Shown here piece after piece: positions 1 through 11,785 of a stretch of 64,000 nucleotides of DNA. The notes beneath the pieces were generated by a model. It searched no databases. It was given only the letters and a program-made list of their open reading frames with translations, and was not told the DNA's origin. The stretch comes from Ancistrus triradiatus (Eukaryota > Chordata > Actinopteri > Siluriformes > Loricariidae), in the NCBI GenBank assembly GCA_025084515.1, contig JAJAGP010001498.1:1-64000 (forward strand), in the 5' to 3' direction. Position 1 is the first letter of the stretch; the number at the start of each line of letters is the position of its first letter. Made by a program: the position numbers and the translations under genes.

Positions 1-372
1 GGTGGTGGATCATTCTCAGCACTGCACTGACACTGATGTGGTGGTGGTGTGTTAGTATGATTAGATCAGATACAGCAGTGCTGCTGGAGTTTTAAACACT
101 CTTTTAGACACATCTACCTTATTGCTCCACCTTGTAGATGTAAAGTCAGAGACAGTAGCTCATCTGTTGTTGTAGTTTGTGGTAATCAATCTCTAATCCT
201 TCATCAGTGCTCACAGGATGCTGGTGGCTGGATATTTTTAGCTGGTCGACTATTTTCAGTCCAACAGTGACACAGATGTTTAAACACCCTAGCAGCACTG
301 CTGTGTCTGATCCACACATACCAACACACCACCTCTAACACACATCAGTGTCAGTGCAGTGCTGGGACTTCA
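1..372. mobile_element. foldback MITE, unclassified family 1
   Basis: The left arm (AGCACTGCACTGACACTGATG, from about 18) reappears inverted at the right end (about 340-372). The similarity continues inward past CAGCAGTGCTGCT to the TCCAGCCACCAGCATCCTG motif. It has no coding capacity. Shorter relatives lie at 17545-17690 and 31340-31495. The left end may extend beyond the window. Confidence 0.7.
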
Positions 373-779
373 GAAGCGTGTGTATTCCAAAAAGGTCCTT
401 TAACGTCTTGGATTACAGCCTTGCCTCACTGAGTATGCAGCATTTTAGATTTGCTAGCTAGTACTTGACAGGGTAGAATCAATATTAGTATTGCACACAC
501 TATGCAAACTCCTCTAAAATGTGCATTTATAATCTCTCGGTCGGTCATTCTTTCGTTCCAGTATAAAAAATAATTTCACCCTCATCTCACTTTATAACCA
601 ACCTTCTGTTCAGTCGCAGGTTATGAAGCACATAAAAGTTTTATGTTCTCCGACTGTCATAAAATGGCATAAATCACTTAAGCACTAAACATTTCAGTAT
701 AATGATTCATCACATACGTAGACCAAGATATAAACACTCTAAATAATGCAAGAACTCCCTGAGAGTAACGCAAACTGAC

Positions 780-862
780 TTGAGGTACATCCACACAAAC
801 TTCTGGTACACCACCAGCCATTCCTTCTCATTTATGACCATGTGGTCAGTCTGCAGCAGCCG
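780..862 (-). CDS. possible isolated coding exon
   Basis: On the minus strand a TTCTCTCAG acceptor precedes 27 open codons (RLLQTDHMVINEKEWLVVYQ, then KFVWMYLK), ending at a GTCAGT donor. The amino-acid composition looks protein-like (Trp, Tyr and charged residues) and the stretch matches no repeat elsewhere in the window. I recognise no family and found no partner exons, so this could easily be chance. Confidence 0.2.
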
Positions 863-1177
863 CTGAGAGAAGCTTTTCCATCTCCGTCAAAACTGTCAGA
901 GATAAACGAAAATGAACTGGTGGGTGGAGGGAAGGGTGGGAGCTCAGATGTTCTGATCTTCAGCAGTAGGAGGAGGATGAGCAGAAATGCCATTACTGGA
1001 GAAAGGAGAAATCTTATGTCAGGAACAGAGAAATCGTGGGTAGACAAGAGTCTGCAAGAGCACGGAAAGTTACAGACTGAGTTTAGAAATGGAGGGAAAA
1101 CGGAAAACGTTATCAAAACTTAATGATTCCTGCAGGCTCAATTTCTTATATGTCAGACAGTGTTGAAGGTTAGCTCA

Positions 1178-1440
1178 ACCAGAGGTGGTAGGTAATGAAG
1201 TACTTCGTTACTGGACTTAAGTATTATTTTTAGGTGTCTGCACTTTATTCTTCTGTAATATCATAATTTTTACTTTTACTCAATACATTTCAAAAGAAAA
1301 GTCTGGACTTTTTACTCACTACTTTTTCAAAACAGCCTCGTTACTTTAGCTTTTAAGATTTTATTTCTTTTTCATTCTAGTCAGGCACCCAAGGAAGCAA
1401 CAATCAGAATCCTACGTTTATATTTGACTCGTTATATTTG
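1178..1440. repeat. dispersed repeat of the AGGTGGTAAGTAA type
   Basis: It contains CCAGAGGTGGTAGGTAATGA, ACTTCGTTACTGGACTTAAG and repeated TACTTTTTACTC-like runs. This pattern belongs to a very common fish and vertebrate noncoding repeat with a heavy T/C tract. I classify it from memory of that pattern only. Confidence 0.45.
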
Positions 1441-1453
1441 AGAGCAGAGACAC

Positions 1454-2674
1454 TTCTCTTTAAGTAGATAAAGAGAACCCAGTTATACAAATGAGATAAA
1501 AATATTATACTTGGTCATTTATTTATTGAGGAAAATGATCCAGTATTACATATTAGTGAGTGGCAAAAGTATGTGAACCTCTAGGATTAGCAGTTCATTG
1601 AAGGTGAAATTAGAGTCAGGTGTTTTCCATCAATGGGATGCCAATCAGGCAATTATTTAAAGAACAGGGATCTATCAAAGTCTGCTCTTCACAACTCATG
1701 TTTGTGGAAGTGTATCATGGCGCAAACAAAGAAGATTTCTGAGGAGCTCAGAAAAGGAGTTGTTGATGCTCATCAGGCTGGAAAAGGTTACAAAACCATC
1801 TCTAAAGAGTTTGGACTCCACCAATCCACAGTCAGACAGATTGTGTACAAATGAAGAAAATTCAAGACCATTGTTACCCTCCCCAGGAGTGGTCGTCCAA
1901 CAAAGATCACTCCAAGAGCAAGGCGTGTAATAGTGTCAAACCTTAGCCACCACCCACACGTGATCTTTAGCAAACTGCAGACGAGCAGCAATGTTCTTTT
2001 TGGAGAGCAGTGGCTTTCTCCTTGCAACACTGCCATGCACACCATTGTTGTTCAGTGTTCTTCTGATGTTGGACTCATGAACATTAACATTAGCCAATGT
2101 GAGAGAGGTCTTCAGTTGCTTAGACGTTACCATTCATTCCTTTTTGTTCTCACAGACTGTTACAAGCCCTGATCTTGGAGTGATCCTCGTTGGATAACCA
2201 CTTCTGGGAAGGGTAGCAATGGTCTTGAATTTCCTCCATTTGTAGACAATCTGTCTAACCGAGGACTGCTGGAGTCCAAACTCTTCAGAGATAAGCTGTT
2301 CTAGACCGATTACTATCTTTTTACTATTTTTCCGAGTTCCTCAGAAAGCTCCTTCCATTCATGTGTTGTGAAGATCAGACTCTGATAGATCCCTGTTCTG
2401 TATATATAACAGGATGCCAACTCACACCTGATTGTCGTGATTGAGAACGTGTGACTCTGATTTAACCCTCAAATGAACCTACTTTTTCCACTCACAGTTA
2501 TGTATTATTGGATCATTTCCCTCAATGACCCGTATAATATTTTTATCTCATTTGCTTAATTGGGTTCTCTTTGACTACTTTTAGAACTTTAGTGAACTTG
2601 GGTGATGTTTAAGGTCATATTTATTGCAGAAACAGAGAAAACTCTGAAGGGTTCACAAACATTCATGCACCATG
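1454..2674. mobile_element. Tc1 family A, inverted-duplicate (foldback) copy
   Basis: From 1454 to about 1935 the sequence is the left part of a Tc1 element in plus orientation (AGATAAAGAGAACCCAGTT, then the start of the transposase at 1717). From about 1936 the same kind of sequence runs backwards to the terminal GGGTTCACAAAC at 2647-2658. The element thus consists of two left halves head to head, and the catalytic half is missing from both. The extreme left terminus is also missing. Confidence 0.8.
1717..1854 (+). pseudogene. Tc1 family A transposase, N-terminal fragment
   Basis: It encodes MAQTKKISEELRKGVVDAHQ and then the helix-turn-helix QSTVRQIVYK, the paired-like DNA-binding half of a Tc1 transposase. 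A TGA interrupts where other copies have Trp (KWRKF). The catalytic domain is absent. Confidence 0.75.
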
Positions 2675-3290
2675 GTTTTATTTCTCGTCTTTAATCTTGC
2701 ATGCAGTTACTACTTTTCAACAATAACAAGGTCGGAGCAATCATTTTCACTGACAGACTTCTTCTAAAACAATGCTTTAACGCTGCGCTGTTATGATTGT
2801 TTTATTTATGTCGTTGTCTTTTTTTCAGCCCTAAGAACAGCTTCCAGGAATAATAACATGCTTTTGCGCTACCCATTAGCTGCAAGCCTGCAGGCTATAT
2901 TGATTGTTGCTGGTGGAATGACTTTGAAGGAAATTGTTTGAGCATTCAATTAGAGCGAGTCTCCATGTAGAGGGAACCAAATCTGAACAATCAAAGCCTA
3001 AATATGTGCCTCTACTAATATAAAAAGATCTGCTGTAATTTAAAAGATCATTTTGGTGTGTGTTTGGTTTCTATGGTGTAACAGAAATGGAATAATCTTA
3101 CTCACTCACTTCTATGCCAGCTTAATCTAATGCATAGTTACGGGGTCCAGGCCTCATTGGTATGATTTATGATAACATAGGATTAATGAATTTGATCCTC
3201 GTCGCTAAATAACATTTCTGTGGGGCTTCCTTCCATCTGCCAAAAACAGAACTAGAAACCAGAATGAAGTAGTTTGTGTAAAGGAATGTG
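2675..3290. other. no gene or repeat recognised
   Basis: This is AT-rich noncoding sequence with no open frame of note and no similarity to other parts of the window that I noticed. Confidence 0.5.
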
Positions 3291-3293
3291 TCA

Positions 3294-3485
3294 GGTCAAG
3301 TCAAATTTATTTCTATAGTGTTTTACAACAGTCTCAAAACACATTTACAAGTATGTAGGCACTCAAAGCACAAACCTGGGCAAGTCTGATGTGACAGTGG
3401 CAACGGAAAACTCCCCAAACATTATGGGACAGAAACCTTGGGAGGACCATTACTCAAAAAGGGAACTGACTTCCTTGGGAAATTC
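3294..3485 (+). repeat. CAAGTCAAGTCAAATTTATTT repeat (SINE/LINE tail type)
   Basis: It begins GGTCAAGTCAAATTTATTTC and ends with the CCTTGGGAGGACCA motif. Other copies are at 14400-14640 (minus), 16697-16925, 53083-53300 and 56290-56510 (minus). It is a noncoding multi-copy family abundant in fish. Confidence 0.7.
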
Positions 3486-3679
3486 AATGATTTAATAAGT
3501 GAATGAGTGTATAATTACAGACCCCCACCTCCTCTCTCTTCCACTGTCATTCTGTTCCTGGCTTTATTCATTTCGAAGCCAGGCTGAGTTCCATGTTGTT
3601 TGCAGACACCATTTTGGTTTCAGTTCGTTGTTTAAATGCCCCGCTTTGTTCATAGCCCCTCCTTATAGTTGTGCATTCT

Positions 3680-4054
3680 CTCACTTGTAGTGCCATGCTC
3701 ACCATTGTTGTTCAGTGTTCTTCTGATGGTGGACTCATGAACATTAACATTAGCCAATGGGAGAAAGGCCTTCAGTTGCTCAGAAGTTACCCTGGGGTCC
3801 TCTGTGACCTCGCCAACTATTACACGCCTTGCTCTTGGAGTGATCTTTGTTGGTCGGCCACTCCTGGGGAGGGTAACAATAGTCTTGAATTTCCTCCATT
3901 TGTACACAATCTGTCTGACTGTGGATTGGTGGAGTCCAAACTCTTTAGAGATGGTTTTGTAACCTTTTCCAGCCTGATGAGCATCAACAACTCTTTTCCT
4001 GAGGTCCTTAGAAATGTCCCTTCTTCGTGCCGTGATACACTTCCACAAACATGT
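3680..4054 (-). pseudogene. Tc1 family A transposase, N-terminal half
   Basis: An open frame from the CLWKCITARRRDISKDLRKR region carries the bipartite DNA-binding domain: first helix-turn-helix QSTVRQIVYKWRKF, GRPR-like hook LPRSGRPTKITPRAR, second helix-turn-helix ending ESTIRRTLNNNGEHG. It then runs into unrelated sequence. No DDE residues remain. It reads 5'-3' on minus and uses the element's usual start region. Confidence 0.8.
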
Positions 4055-4392
4055 GTTGTGAAGAGCAGACTTTGATAAATCCCTGTTCTTTAAATAAAAC
4101 AGGGTGCCCACTCACACCTGATTGGCATCCCATTGATTGAATTGATTGACTCTAATTTCACTTTCAAATTAATCCTAGAGGGTCACATACTTTTGCCATT
4201 CACTAATATGTAATATTGGATCATTTTCCTCAATAAATAAATGACCAAGTATAATATTTTTGTCTAATTTGTTTAACTGGGTTCTCTTTATCTACTTTTA
4301 GGACTTGTGAGAAAATCTGCTGATGTTTTAGGTCATTTTTATGCAGACATCTAAAAAATTCCAAAGGGTTCACAAACTATAAAGCACCACTG
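3691..4392 (-). mobile_element. Tc1 family A, 3'-truncated copy
   Basis: The terminal repeat GCACCACTG is at 4384-4392, followed by TA. The element runs leftwards through the leader to the DNA-binding domain and breaks off at about 3691 within the transposase. Confidence 0.85.
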
Positions 4393-4394
4393 TA

Positions 4395-4690
4395 TATCTA
4401 CATAAACTGGTTCACATTCACTCATTGAGTCTCCATTTCATCTGGCTGAATTTTCATCTTCTGTATTTTCAGAGTGCCAATCACTCATGTTTTTACCGGC
4501 ATCTCTGTTTTCAGCGGTATGTCTGAAGAATTTATGCTTCAGGCAGTTTTATTGTAAAAATACCCTTTATATTTACATTACAATAACATAAAAATACTAC
4601 GTGACCATGGTCATTTCTGGTCAGCATCCATTTAGTTTTGGTTTCACAGAACATAATGTGGTCATAAACTGTGCATACCTGTACAGAATA
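4395..4690 (-). repeat. unclassified dispersed repeat N, copy 1
   Basis: Read on minus, it matches 5880-6320 and 61362-61580: GAATGTGAACCAGT, GAGACTCAACGAGTG-like, ATGACCACATTATGTTCTGTG. It has no coding capacity and no Tc1 or SINE hallmarks. It abuts the end of a Tc1 copy. Confidence 0.65.
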
Positions 4691-5089
4691 CAGTACTATT
4701 CTATGTGTGTGGACATGACATTTTCTTTAGTGACCAAAGTCTGTTACTGAATGTTTTAAAGCCATAGAGGAAGACGAGAGCATATTAAATAGGGTCTTTA
4801 CATTTTTTCTAAGGGTGTTCATGCTTTTGGAGCCAGCTGTGTAGATAAAGGTGTGAACGATGTGTTAGGGAATAGGGGAGCATAGGGAGCCATTTTCTGA
4901 AATAAGTAAACTGAATCCAGTAATATAGTCTGGGGTGAAGGATAATAGTCTGTATGGGCAGGTAAGGCCAGGGTCATGTTTAAAGTCTACATTACAATCT
5001 GTAGTCATATGGGATGTGAAGCAGTTATGCTTGCTTGGAGGTCATCAGAGACTCTGTTAGTTGAGGTTTCGTTCCCGCAGATGATAAAG

Positions 5090-5116
5090 AAGAAGAGAGA
5101 GAGAGAGAGAGAGAGA
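5090..5116. repeat. (GA)n microsatellite
   Basis: A run of about 13 GA units. It lies in 4,690-5,880, which is otherwise unassigned. Confidence 0.95.
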
Positions 5117-5879
5117 TCGAAAAGAGCAGGCCTTCAGAGACTCTCGAACACAGATCAGAAGGAGTGTTAAGGTAAGCTCTCATATACATTTCCTGTTCTG
5201 ACCTGTTTCATCTATTCTTGCCTTTTTGCTACTGCATTCATCCGTTTTATCTTGGTCAGGCTTAGGGTGGATTCTGTGGAAACGTATTCCTGAAACACTA
5301 ATCTACAGCATGCGCTGATAACCACCATGCCAGGTTACTCTGAATGAACTGAATGCCTCCAGTGCAGGTTCTTTTAAAACTTTCAGCCACACTCACTGCC
5401 ACACAAGAACCATACAGGCATGGAAATCCCCAAAGACAAACAGTTGTACTGAACACATCAGTGACTCTTTGTATGACCATTTCGTTCATTTTCACCTCCC
5501 TAACGAGTCAGTTCATCAGCTTTCTACCCTGCTGTCCTACAACAAAGTCTGTATAGAAATGTTTTGCCAATTTTGATGGAGAACTTGGCTGACCTTAAAT
5601 CCATCAGATATGTTTGAGATTCACTGGAATGCTAGCTGTGAACCAGGGTTTATTGTCTGACCTCACAGTCATCTTCTAAAATCTAATGGAAGAGCCTTTT
5701 CAGAAGAGTGACGGCTTTTTTAGCAGTTATGGTGAACAAACTGTACTAAAACCCATGTTTTTTGGATGTGATATTTTGAAGGCCACAAACATTTGGCCAT
5801 AAAACTTTTACTACACTGTACTCTTTTTCATGGTATCTGCACTCTCTGATTTCCCTAATGAATGTAATAAAGTTATGCA

Positions 5880-6490
5880 CTGTTTAATGACCACATTACA
5901 TTCTGTGAAACAGGATGTTGACCAAAATGGACTTTGACCAATCATAAGCATAGTCACAGTTGTTTCAGGCTACTGTAATGTAAAGTAATATAAAGGGTAT
6001 TTTCACAAGAAACAGCGTGCAAACAATACATAAATGCTGAAACATGAGTGGAACGCTACCATCTACACAGTATCCCTAATGCCGCGGTATTTTTAATTTA
6101 TGGAAATTCACAATAATTATAGAAAATACTGTAATGTACCGTTAGGACCCTGTATAGGTTAAAGCTGTAACACTTTAGAGGATGATATGATGGACCTGAT
6201 ACTTTTGTTTGAAGCCAAAAATACCTCGATAGACAGTATTAGGAACAAAACAGAAGATCAGCCAGATGAACCAGAGACTCAACGAGTGAATGTGAACCAG
6301 TTTATATTGGTATAGGTTAGAGAGAATATACAAACAAAGGAGTACTACTTACAATAGGACAGGTACATACACTTACACACACCATTTACAGCTTGGTACA
6401 AATAAGTAGCGGAAAGTCATAAACCGAAACATGAGGAACTTACACAAAAAAGTCTCTAAACACATCAACCGAGTCAGAACAGTCCCTAGT
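5880..6490 (+). repeat. unclassified dispersed repeat N, copy 2 (longest)
   Basis: It shares CAGAGACTCAACGAGTGAAT, GTGAACCAGTTTATA, CAGCTTGGTACAAATAAGTA and AAACACATCAACCGAGT with 61362-61790, in the same order and with indels. No open frame is conserved between the copies. Confidence 0.7.
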
Positions 6491-7225
6491 TCAAATGAAC
6501 AAGCAAAAGCAGACAGGGAGTTTTCAGAGTGTTTAGACAAGAGCATAGCACTCTTGGTGTCACGGTCCCACTACGTTAAAAATCACATCCTTTTTTGTTT
6601 TATGAAAAAATTGTTCTCGAGATGATAATAAGGTGCACAGGACATAGAGCTGGGCTGATTATGCAAGACTGGCTCCAGACAGTCCCGGTCTCTCTGAAGC
6701 TTTCTAACTTCTGCATCTCAGGGACTTTTCAATACCACTGCCACCTAAGGCTGCTGATTTGGGGGCTAGAACGTGCTACACAAATAAACTGAACTTGAAT
6801 TGCCTTCAGCTGTGCTCTCCATGGTCTGTATGAAGTGCACCTTAGGTAACTATTTGCCTTGCAGGACTCTGAGTCATATTATTTCCTTCTGCCAATATCA
6901 CACCCTCAGCCTCAGTCTGATTGCTGACTTGACGAATTTCCCCACAACTTGTTGGTTAATGTCATCCACAGTTCATCGCATCAAGACTGAATTCTGTTGC
7001 TGAGCCTGGCAGTGGCACTACGTTACTCAATCTCAAACACGGTAATGGTAGGGGTTCTCTCCTCAGAGCCACCGGCCTACAGACAGGATGGTCTAATGAT
7101 GCTCTTTGCTGTCTTACTCTCTTTGTCTCATTCTTTTCAGGAGTATTTAATAGGTTATTCATTGACAGGCAGTAGAAGATAGCAGGGTACCATGTATGAC
7201 TATTCTCTGCTACAGAATGTACAAC

Positions 7226-8064
7226 CACAAATCATAAAGTCAGGACAGTATGGAAAATGCAAATATAAAATGCAATGTGTCTTACAGTTACTTTCACTTT
7301 TATTTTATCGGAGAGAGTATGAGCTCAAAATGTTTCATGTTTTTTTCTGGTCAACTTCATTAGTTAATAAACATCCATTCCTGTATTTCAGGCCTGCAAC
7401 ACATTCCAAAAAGTTGGGATGGGGGCCATTTAGGGCTAGTAATGAGGTAAAAAAATTCAATCATGTGATTTCAAAACAGGTGGTTGTAATCATGATTTGG
7501 TACAAAAGCAGTACCACAAAAGGCTGAGTCTTTGAGGAGTAAAGATGGGCAGAGGATCTCCAGTTTGTTAACAAATGTGTGAAATGTTTAAAAACAATGT
7601 TCCTCAAAGAAATATTGGAAGGGGTTTTGATATTTCTCCCTCTACAGTGCATAACGTCATTGAACGATTTAAGGAATCTGGAAAGATTTCAGTGCCTAAA
7701 GGGCACCAGCATAAGTCTACACTGAAGTCCTGTGATCTCTTATCCATCATTCATCAATAGCTGATAGAACCACATGGGCAAGTGATACTTTGGCAAACTG
7801 TGCAAAAAATAAGCCTCATGTTAACCATAAACAAATGCAGCATTGACTTCTTCTCAAAATGTCTAGTGGTAAATGCTTTACTGTACCAGCTTTTGGAATG
7901 TGTTGCAGGCCTGAAATGCAGGAATGGATGTTTATTAACAAATGAAATGACTCTGACCAGATGAAACATGTCTGCAATGAAATAAAAGTCAAAGTAAATG
8001 TAAGAAACAAGCATTTTTGTATTTGCATTTTCCATCCTGTCCCAATGTTTTCTGATTTGGGGAT
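7226..8064 (+). mobile_element. Tc1-like deletion derivative with about 200-bp inverted ends
   Basis: The left end (CAGGACAGTATGGAAAATGC at 7241) and right end (GCATTTTCCATCCTGTCCC near 8025-8044) are inverted copies. Similarity runs about 200 bp inward through CAGGCCTGCAACACATTCCA at 7390, seen inverted near 7896-7915. Between the arms only a short transposase N-terminus remains. The right end of another copy is at 12466-12536. Confidence 0.75.
7575..7760 (+). pseudogene. Tc1-like transposase helix-turn-helix remnant
   Basis: The peptide MCEMFKNNVPQRNIGRGFDI then SPSTVHNVIERFKESG is a typical Tc1/mariner first helix-turn-helix. The frame stops after 61 codons, before any DDE domain, inside the deletion derivative at 7226-8064. 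Confidence 0.7.
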
Positions 8065-8883
8065 ATTATCATTCTAATATCCCATTTTTCCCCAAAGTCC
8101 ATAATTAAATTTTCAGCCTCAAGCTTGAAACAATAATCATTATAAGTACTGTACAGTCTGTCTCATGCAATACATTTGCAAGCGTGTAGAATGTGGGACA
8201 AGTGGACCCTCCACTTACTTTCCAACTCCTCTTCTGATGTCCTTAACATCTAAAGAGGTATTCGGTTCAAGCTCTCTACTAGATTGCATTGTTGGTGTTG
8301 AGAAGAGGTACACAGGTGACTCATTTCTGACAGTTCCTGTAACCGTTGGAACCAGCTGTTCTCAAGCTCATGGTGAAAATGTTCAGGTTGCCAAAATTGT
8401 CTCAGCTACTGTGTTTTATATTATATAAAATCAGGGCTTAATTTACCACGTCAAACAATGCAGTAGTGCAGAAGCAACTTATTGCTGCTCGTGGCTGAGC
8501 ATGAGGATGTTTATTTTCTATGTAAGTTCATTTCTCTATTATATATTCCTCCGCCTACTCTACATGGGGACAGTAAAATTGATAAAACAACCTTTGTCCT
8601 TTCCCACATGCCCTCTGTTATTGTGCAGACTCTACAGCTCCATTCCTTTAAGCTTTACACGGAGTACAAAGTGCTTTAATTTCCTGTTCTTTTGTGTAAT
8701 ATTAAGCCGAGTACATTCCATACAAGTAGCTTTTTGTTTATGTGGTTGTATTTTTTTTTTCTTTGGAACATCATGTATGTCCTTTAATAAAAAGGCATGA
8801 ACTTTGTGCTTTGTTGATGTTTTTAAGTGTAAAAACAGACAATTCCTGCCAGAATGTCACCTTCTTAGTGTTGCTCTACAGTG
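8065..8883. other. no gene recognised
   Basis: AT-rich sequence with only short random frames and no repeat match that I could support. Confidence 0.4.
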
Positions 8884-9036
8884 CCTGGTCCTGCTCTGCA
8901 CATTTTAGTGCTTTTCCTGTTTAAACAAACACTTTAACTCAGCAACAGGCTTGTTAATGAGCTTAGTAATTGGATCAGGTGTGTTCAGAGCAAGGAAAAC
9001 ACTGGTCTCCAGGACCAGGATTGAGAAACATTGGTA
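8884..9036 (+). repeat. dispersed repeat (CAGGACCAGGATTGAGAAAC type)
   Basis: It contains GATCAGGTGTGTTCAGAGCA and CCAGGACCAGGATTGAGAAA. This matches from memory a common fish repeat in which 'ccaggaccagggttgagaaac' closes the element. There is only one copy in the window. Confidence 0.4.
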
Positions 9037-9894
9037 GATCCATACTGCTTAATGTCATTTGTTGCTCTGCTACGAAGCTTTACTTCTATCAGGCTGGACT
9101 GGATATTGGTCAGGTGAACCTTGCAGGAGTTAGAAGAGAGCCTCATCTAACTGGAATGACAAATGAGCAACATCCTCAAAACGCCAAATCTGTGAGGTCT
9201 TTTATCCATCAATGCTTTCAGTTCATTAAAGTCTTTTGGATCAATTGGATCAAGTAGCTAAGCTATCTCACCTGCCTTTTAAACAGTTCATACTTTTTAT
9301 GTGGGTGCCGTTTAATGCAATATTCTTCATCCAGAACAAAAACTTGCCTGAGGCAGTCCGAACAGAAGGTCATTTGATTTTAGTTGTACTCTTTTATATG
9401 TTCTATTTATCATGGGATCCTAGCTAGTGTCCTTTGTTATTCTGTTCTTTGTTTGGGGGGAGATAAAGAGAGAAAGAGGATAAATAAAATGCCATAAAAA
9501 GCAGCTGCTGTTATTAGAAGTACCCCAGATTTGGTAGTGGGAATATTGGAGAAGACAGTAAAGGTCAAAAGCAAAGTCTATCCTCATGCATTAAAATCCA
9601 TTCCACAGTGTTTCTGTAGAGCTTCAAAGCTCACAGAGTAAGAAATGGTTTAAAAGCCCTACAGTAAACTAGAGAAGATCATTTGCTCCACTAGCCAAGG
9701 GGAATGAAAGCCCTGTGAGAGTAAATGTGAGGAATAGAAGTGGTAAAGGTGGATGAGTTTAAATACTTGAGGTGGAGTGTGCAAAGTAGAGGTGAAGAAG
9801 TGATTGCAGGCAAGGTGCTGTGGGTTGATCTGAGATAAAAGTCTATCTGCAAGAATGAAAGGGAAAGTTTACAAGACAGTAGTGAGACCAGTTA

Positions 9895-11268
9895 CAGTGG
9901 TGCTTGAAAGTTTGTGAACCCTTTGGAATTTTCTATATTTCGGCATAAATATGACCTAAAAAGTAGATAAAGAGAACCCAGTTAAACAAATGAGACACAA
10001 ATATTATATTTGCTCATTTATTTATTGAGGAAAATGATCCAATATTACATATTAGTGAGTGGCAAAAGTATGTGAACCACTAGGATTAGCAGTTAATTTG
10101 AAAGTGGAATTAGAGTCAGGTGTTTTCTATTAATGGGATGACAATCAGGTGTGAGTGGGCACCTGTTTTATTTAAAGAACAGGGATCTATCAAAGTCTGC
10201 TCTTCATAACACATGTTTGTGGAAGTGTATCATCACATGAACAGATTAGATTTCTGAGGAGCTCAGAAAAAGAGTTGTTGATGCTCATCAGGCTGGAAAA
10301 GGTTACAAAGCAATCTCTAAAGAGTTTGGACTCCACCAATCCACAGTCAGACAGATTGTGTACAAATGGAGGAAATTCAAGGCCATTGTTACCCTCCCCA
10401 GGAGTGGTCGACCAACAAAGATCACTCCAAGAGCAAGGTGTGTAATAGTTGGTGAGGTCACAAAGAACCCCAGGGTAACTTCTAAGCAACTGAAGGCCTC
10501 TCTCACATTGGCTAATGTTAATGTTCATGAGTCCACCATCAAAAGAACACTGAACAACAATGGTGTGCATGGCAGGGCTGCAAGGAGAAAGGTGGTGGTA
10601 GTATCACGGTTTGGGGGCCTGTTTTGCTGCATCTGGGCAGGAACGGCTTGCCATCGTTGATGGAACAATGAATTCTGAATTATATCAGAAGAATTCTAAA
10701 GGAAACTGAATCTAATCTCAAGAGAAGGTGGGTCATGCAGCAAAGACAGCGACCCCAAGCACACAAGTCGTTCTACCAAAAAATGGTTACAGAAGAATAA
10801 AGTTCATGTTTTGGGAATGGCCAAGTCAAAGTCCTGACCTTAATCCAATGGAAATGTTTGTGGAAGGACCTGAAGCGAGCAGCTAATGTGAGGAAAACCC
10901 ACCAACATCCCAGAGCTGAAGCTGTTCTGTACGGAGGAATGGGCCTAAAAATTCCTCCAAGCCGTGTGCAGGACTGATCAACAGTTTTACAGGAAAACGT
11001 TTAGCTGCAGGTATTGCTGCACAGGGGGGGGGTCACACCAGATACTGAAAGCAAAGGGTCACATACTTTTGCCACAACACTAATATGTAATATTGGATCA
11101 TTTTCCTCAATAAATAAATGAACAAGTATAACATTTTTGTCTCATTTGTTTAACTGGGTTCTCTTTATCTACTTTTAGGACTTGTGTGAAAATCTGATGA
11201 TGCTTCAGGTCATATTTATGCAGAAATATAGAAAATTCTAAAGGGTTCACAAACATTCCAGCACCACT
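9895..11268 (+). mobile_element. Tc1 family A, full-ended copy with internal deletion
   Basis: Both ends are present: CAGTGGTGCTTGAAAGTTTG at 9895, after TA, and GCACCACT at 11261-11268. The centre is deleted near 10590, where the sequence jumps from the end of the DNA-binding region to the GGTGGTAGTATCACGGTTTG segment, so the first catalytic Asp region is lost. Confidence 0.9.
10215..10990 (+). pseudogene. Tc1 family A transposase, deleted and frameshifted
   Basis: The DNA-binding half is readable from KKRVVDAHQAGKGYK-like codons to KRTLNNNGVHG. After the internal deletion the frame reads VVSRFGGLFCC, not the normal catalytic order. Further on, PSQSPDLNPME-like codons (about 10825-10860) hold the last catalytic acidic region in shifted frames. 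It cannot encode an active enzyme. Confidence 0.75.
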
Positions 11269-11785
11269 ATGTTGTATGGCTTGGAGGTGGTATTGCTAAC
11301 GAAAAGACAGGAGGCTTAGCTGGAGGTGGCAGAGTTGGAGATTTCTGTTGGGAGTGCAAGGGATGGGTATTATAATTTATTAGAGGGATAACACAGGTAG
11401 GTCGGTTTGGAGACAAAGTGAAAGAAGTAAGATTTTGGTCATGTGGAGGGAGGGACGTGGGGCATAGAGCCACCAGGAAGGAGGAGGAGAGGAAGGCCAA
11501 AGAGGAGGTTTATGGTGAGGAAGACATGCAGCTGGTTGGTTGGTGTGACAGAGGAAGACACAGAGGACAAGGTGAGATGGAGACGGGTAATCAGCTGTAT
11601 CGGCCCCTAATGGGAACAGCCAAATGGAGACAAAGAATATGAGTTATTCCCCTAGCAGCTAAACATTTTATTACAGGTTTGCATTGCTTAACATCCATGA
11701 TATATGTGAAATTGTACAATATGCAATCTGGATGTGGTTCAAACACCATAATATACTGTGTTATACTGTACTTATCAATAATATA

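Noticed and set aside
832..1123. Frames of 94 and 93 codons on opposite strands
   Set aside because: They overlap each other and run into repeat sequence. Neither resembles a protein; only the smaller splice-bounded stretch at 780-862 was kept, at low confidence.
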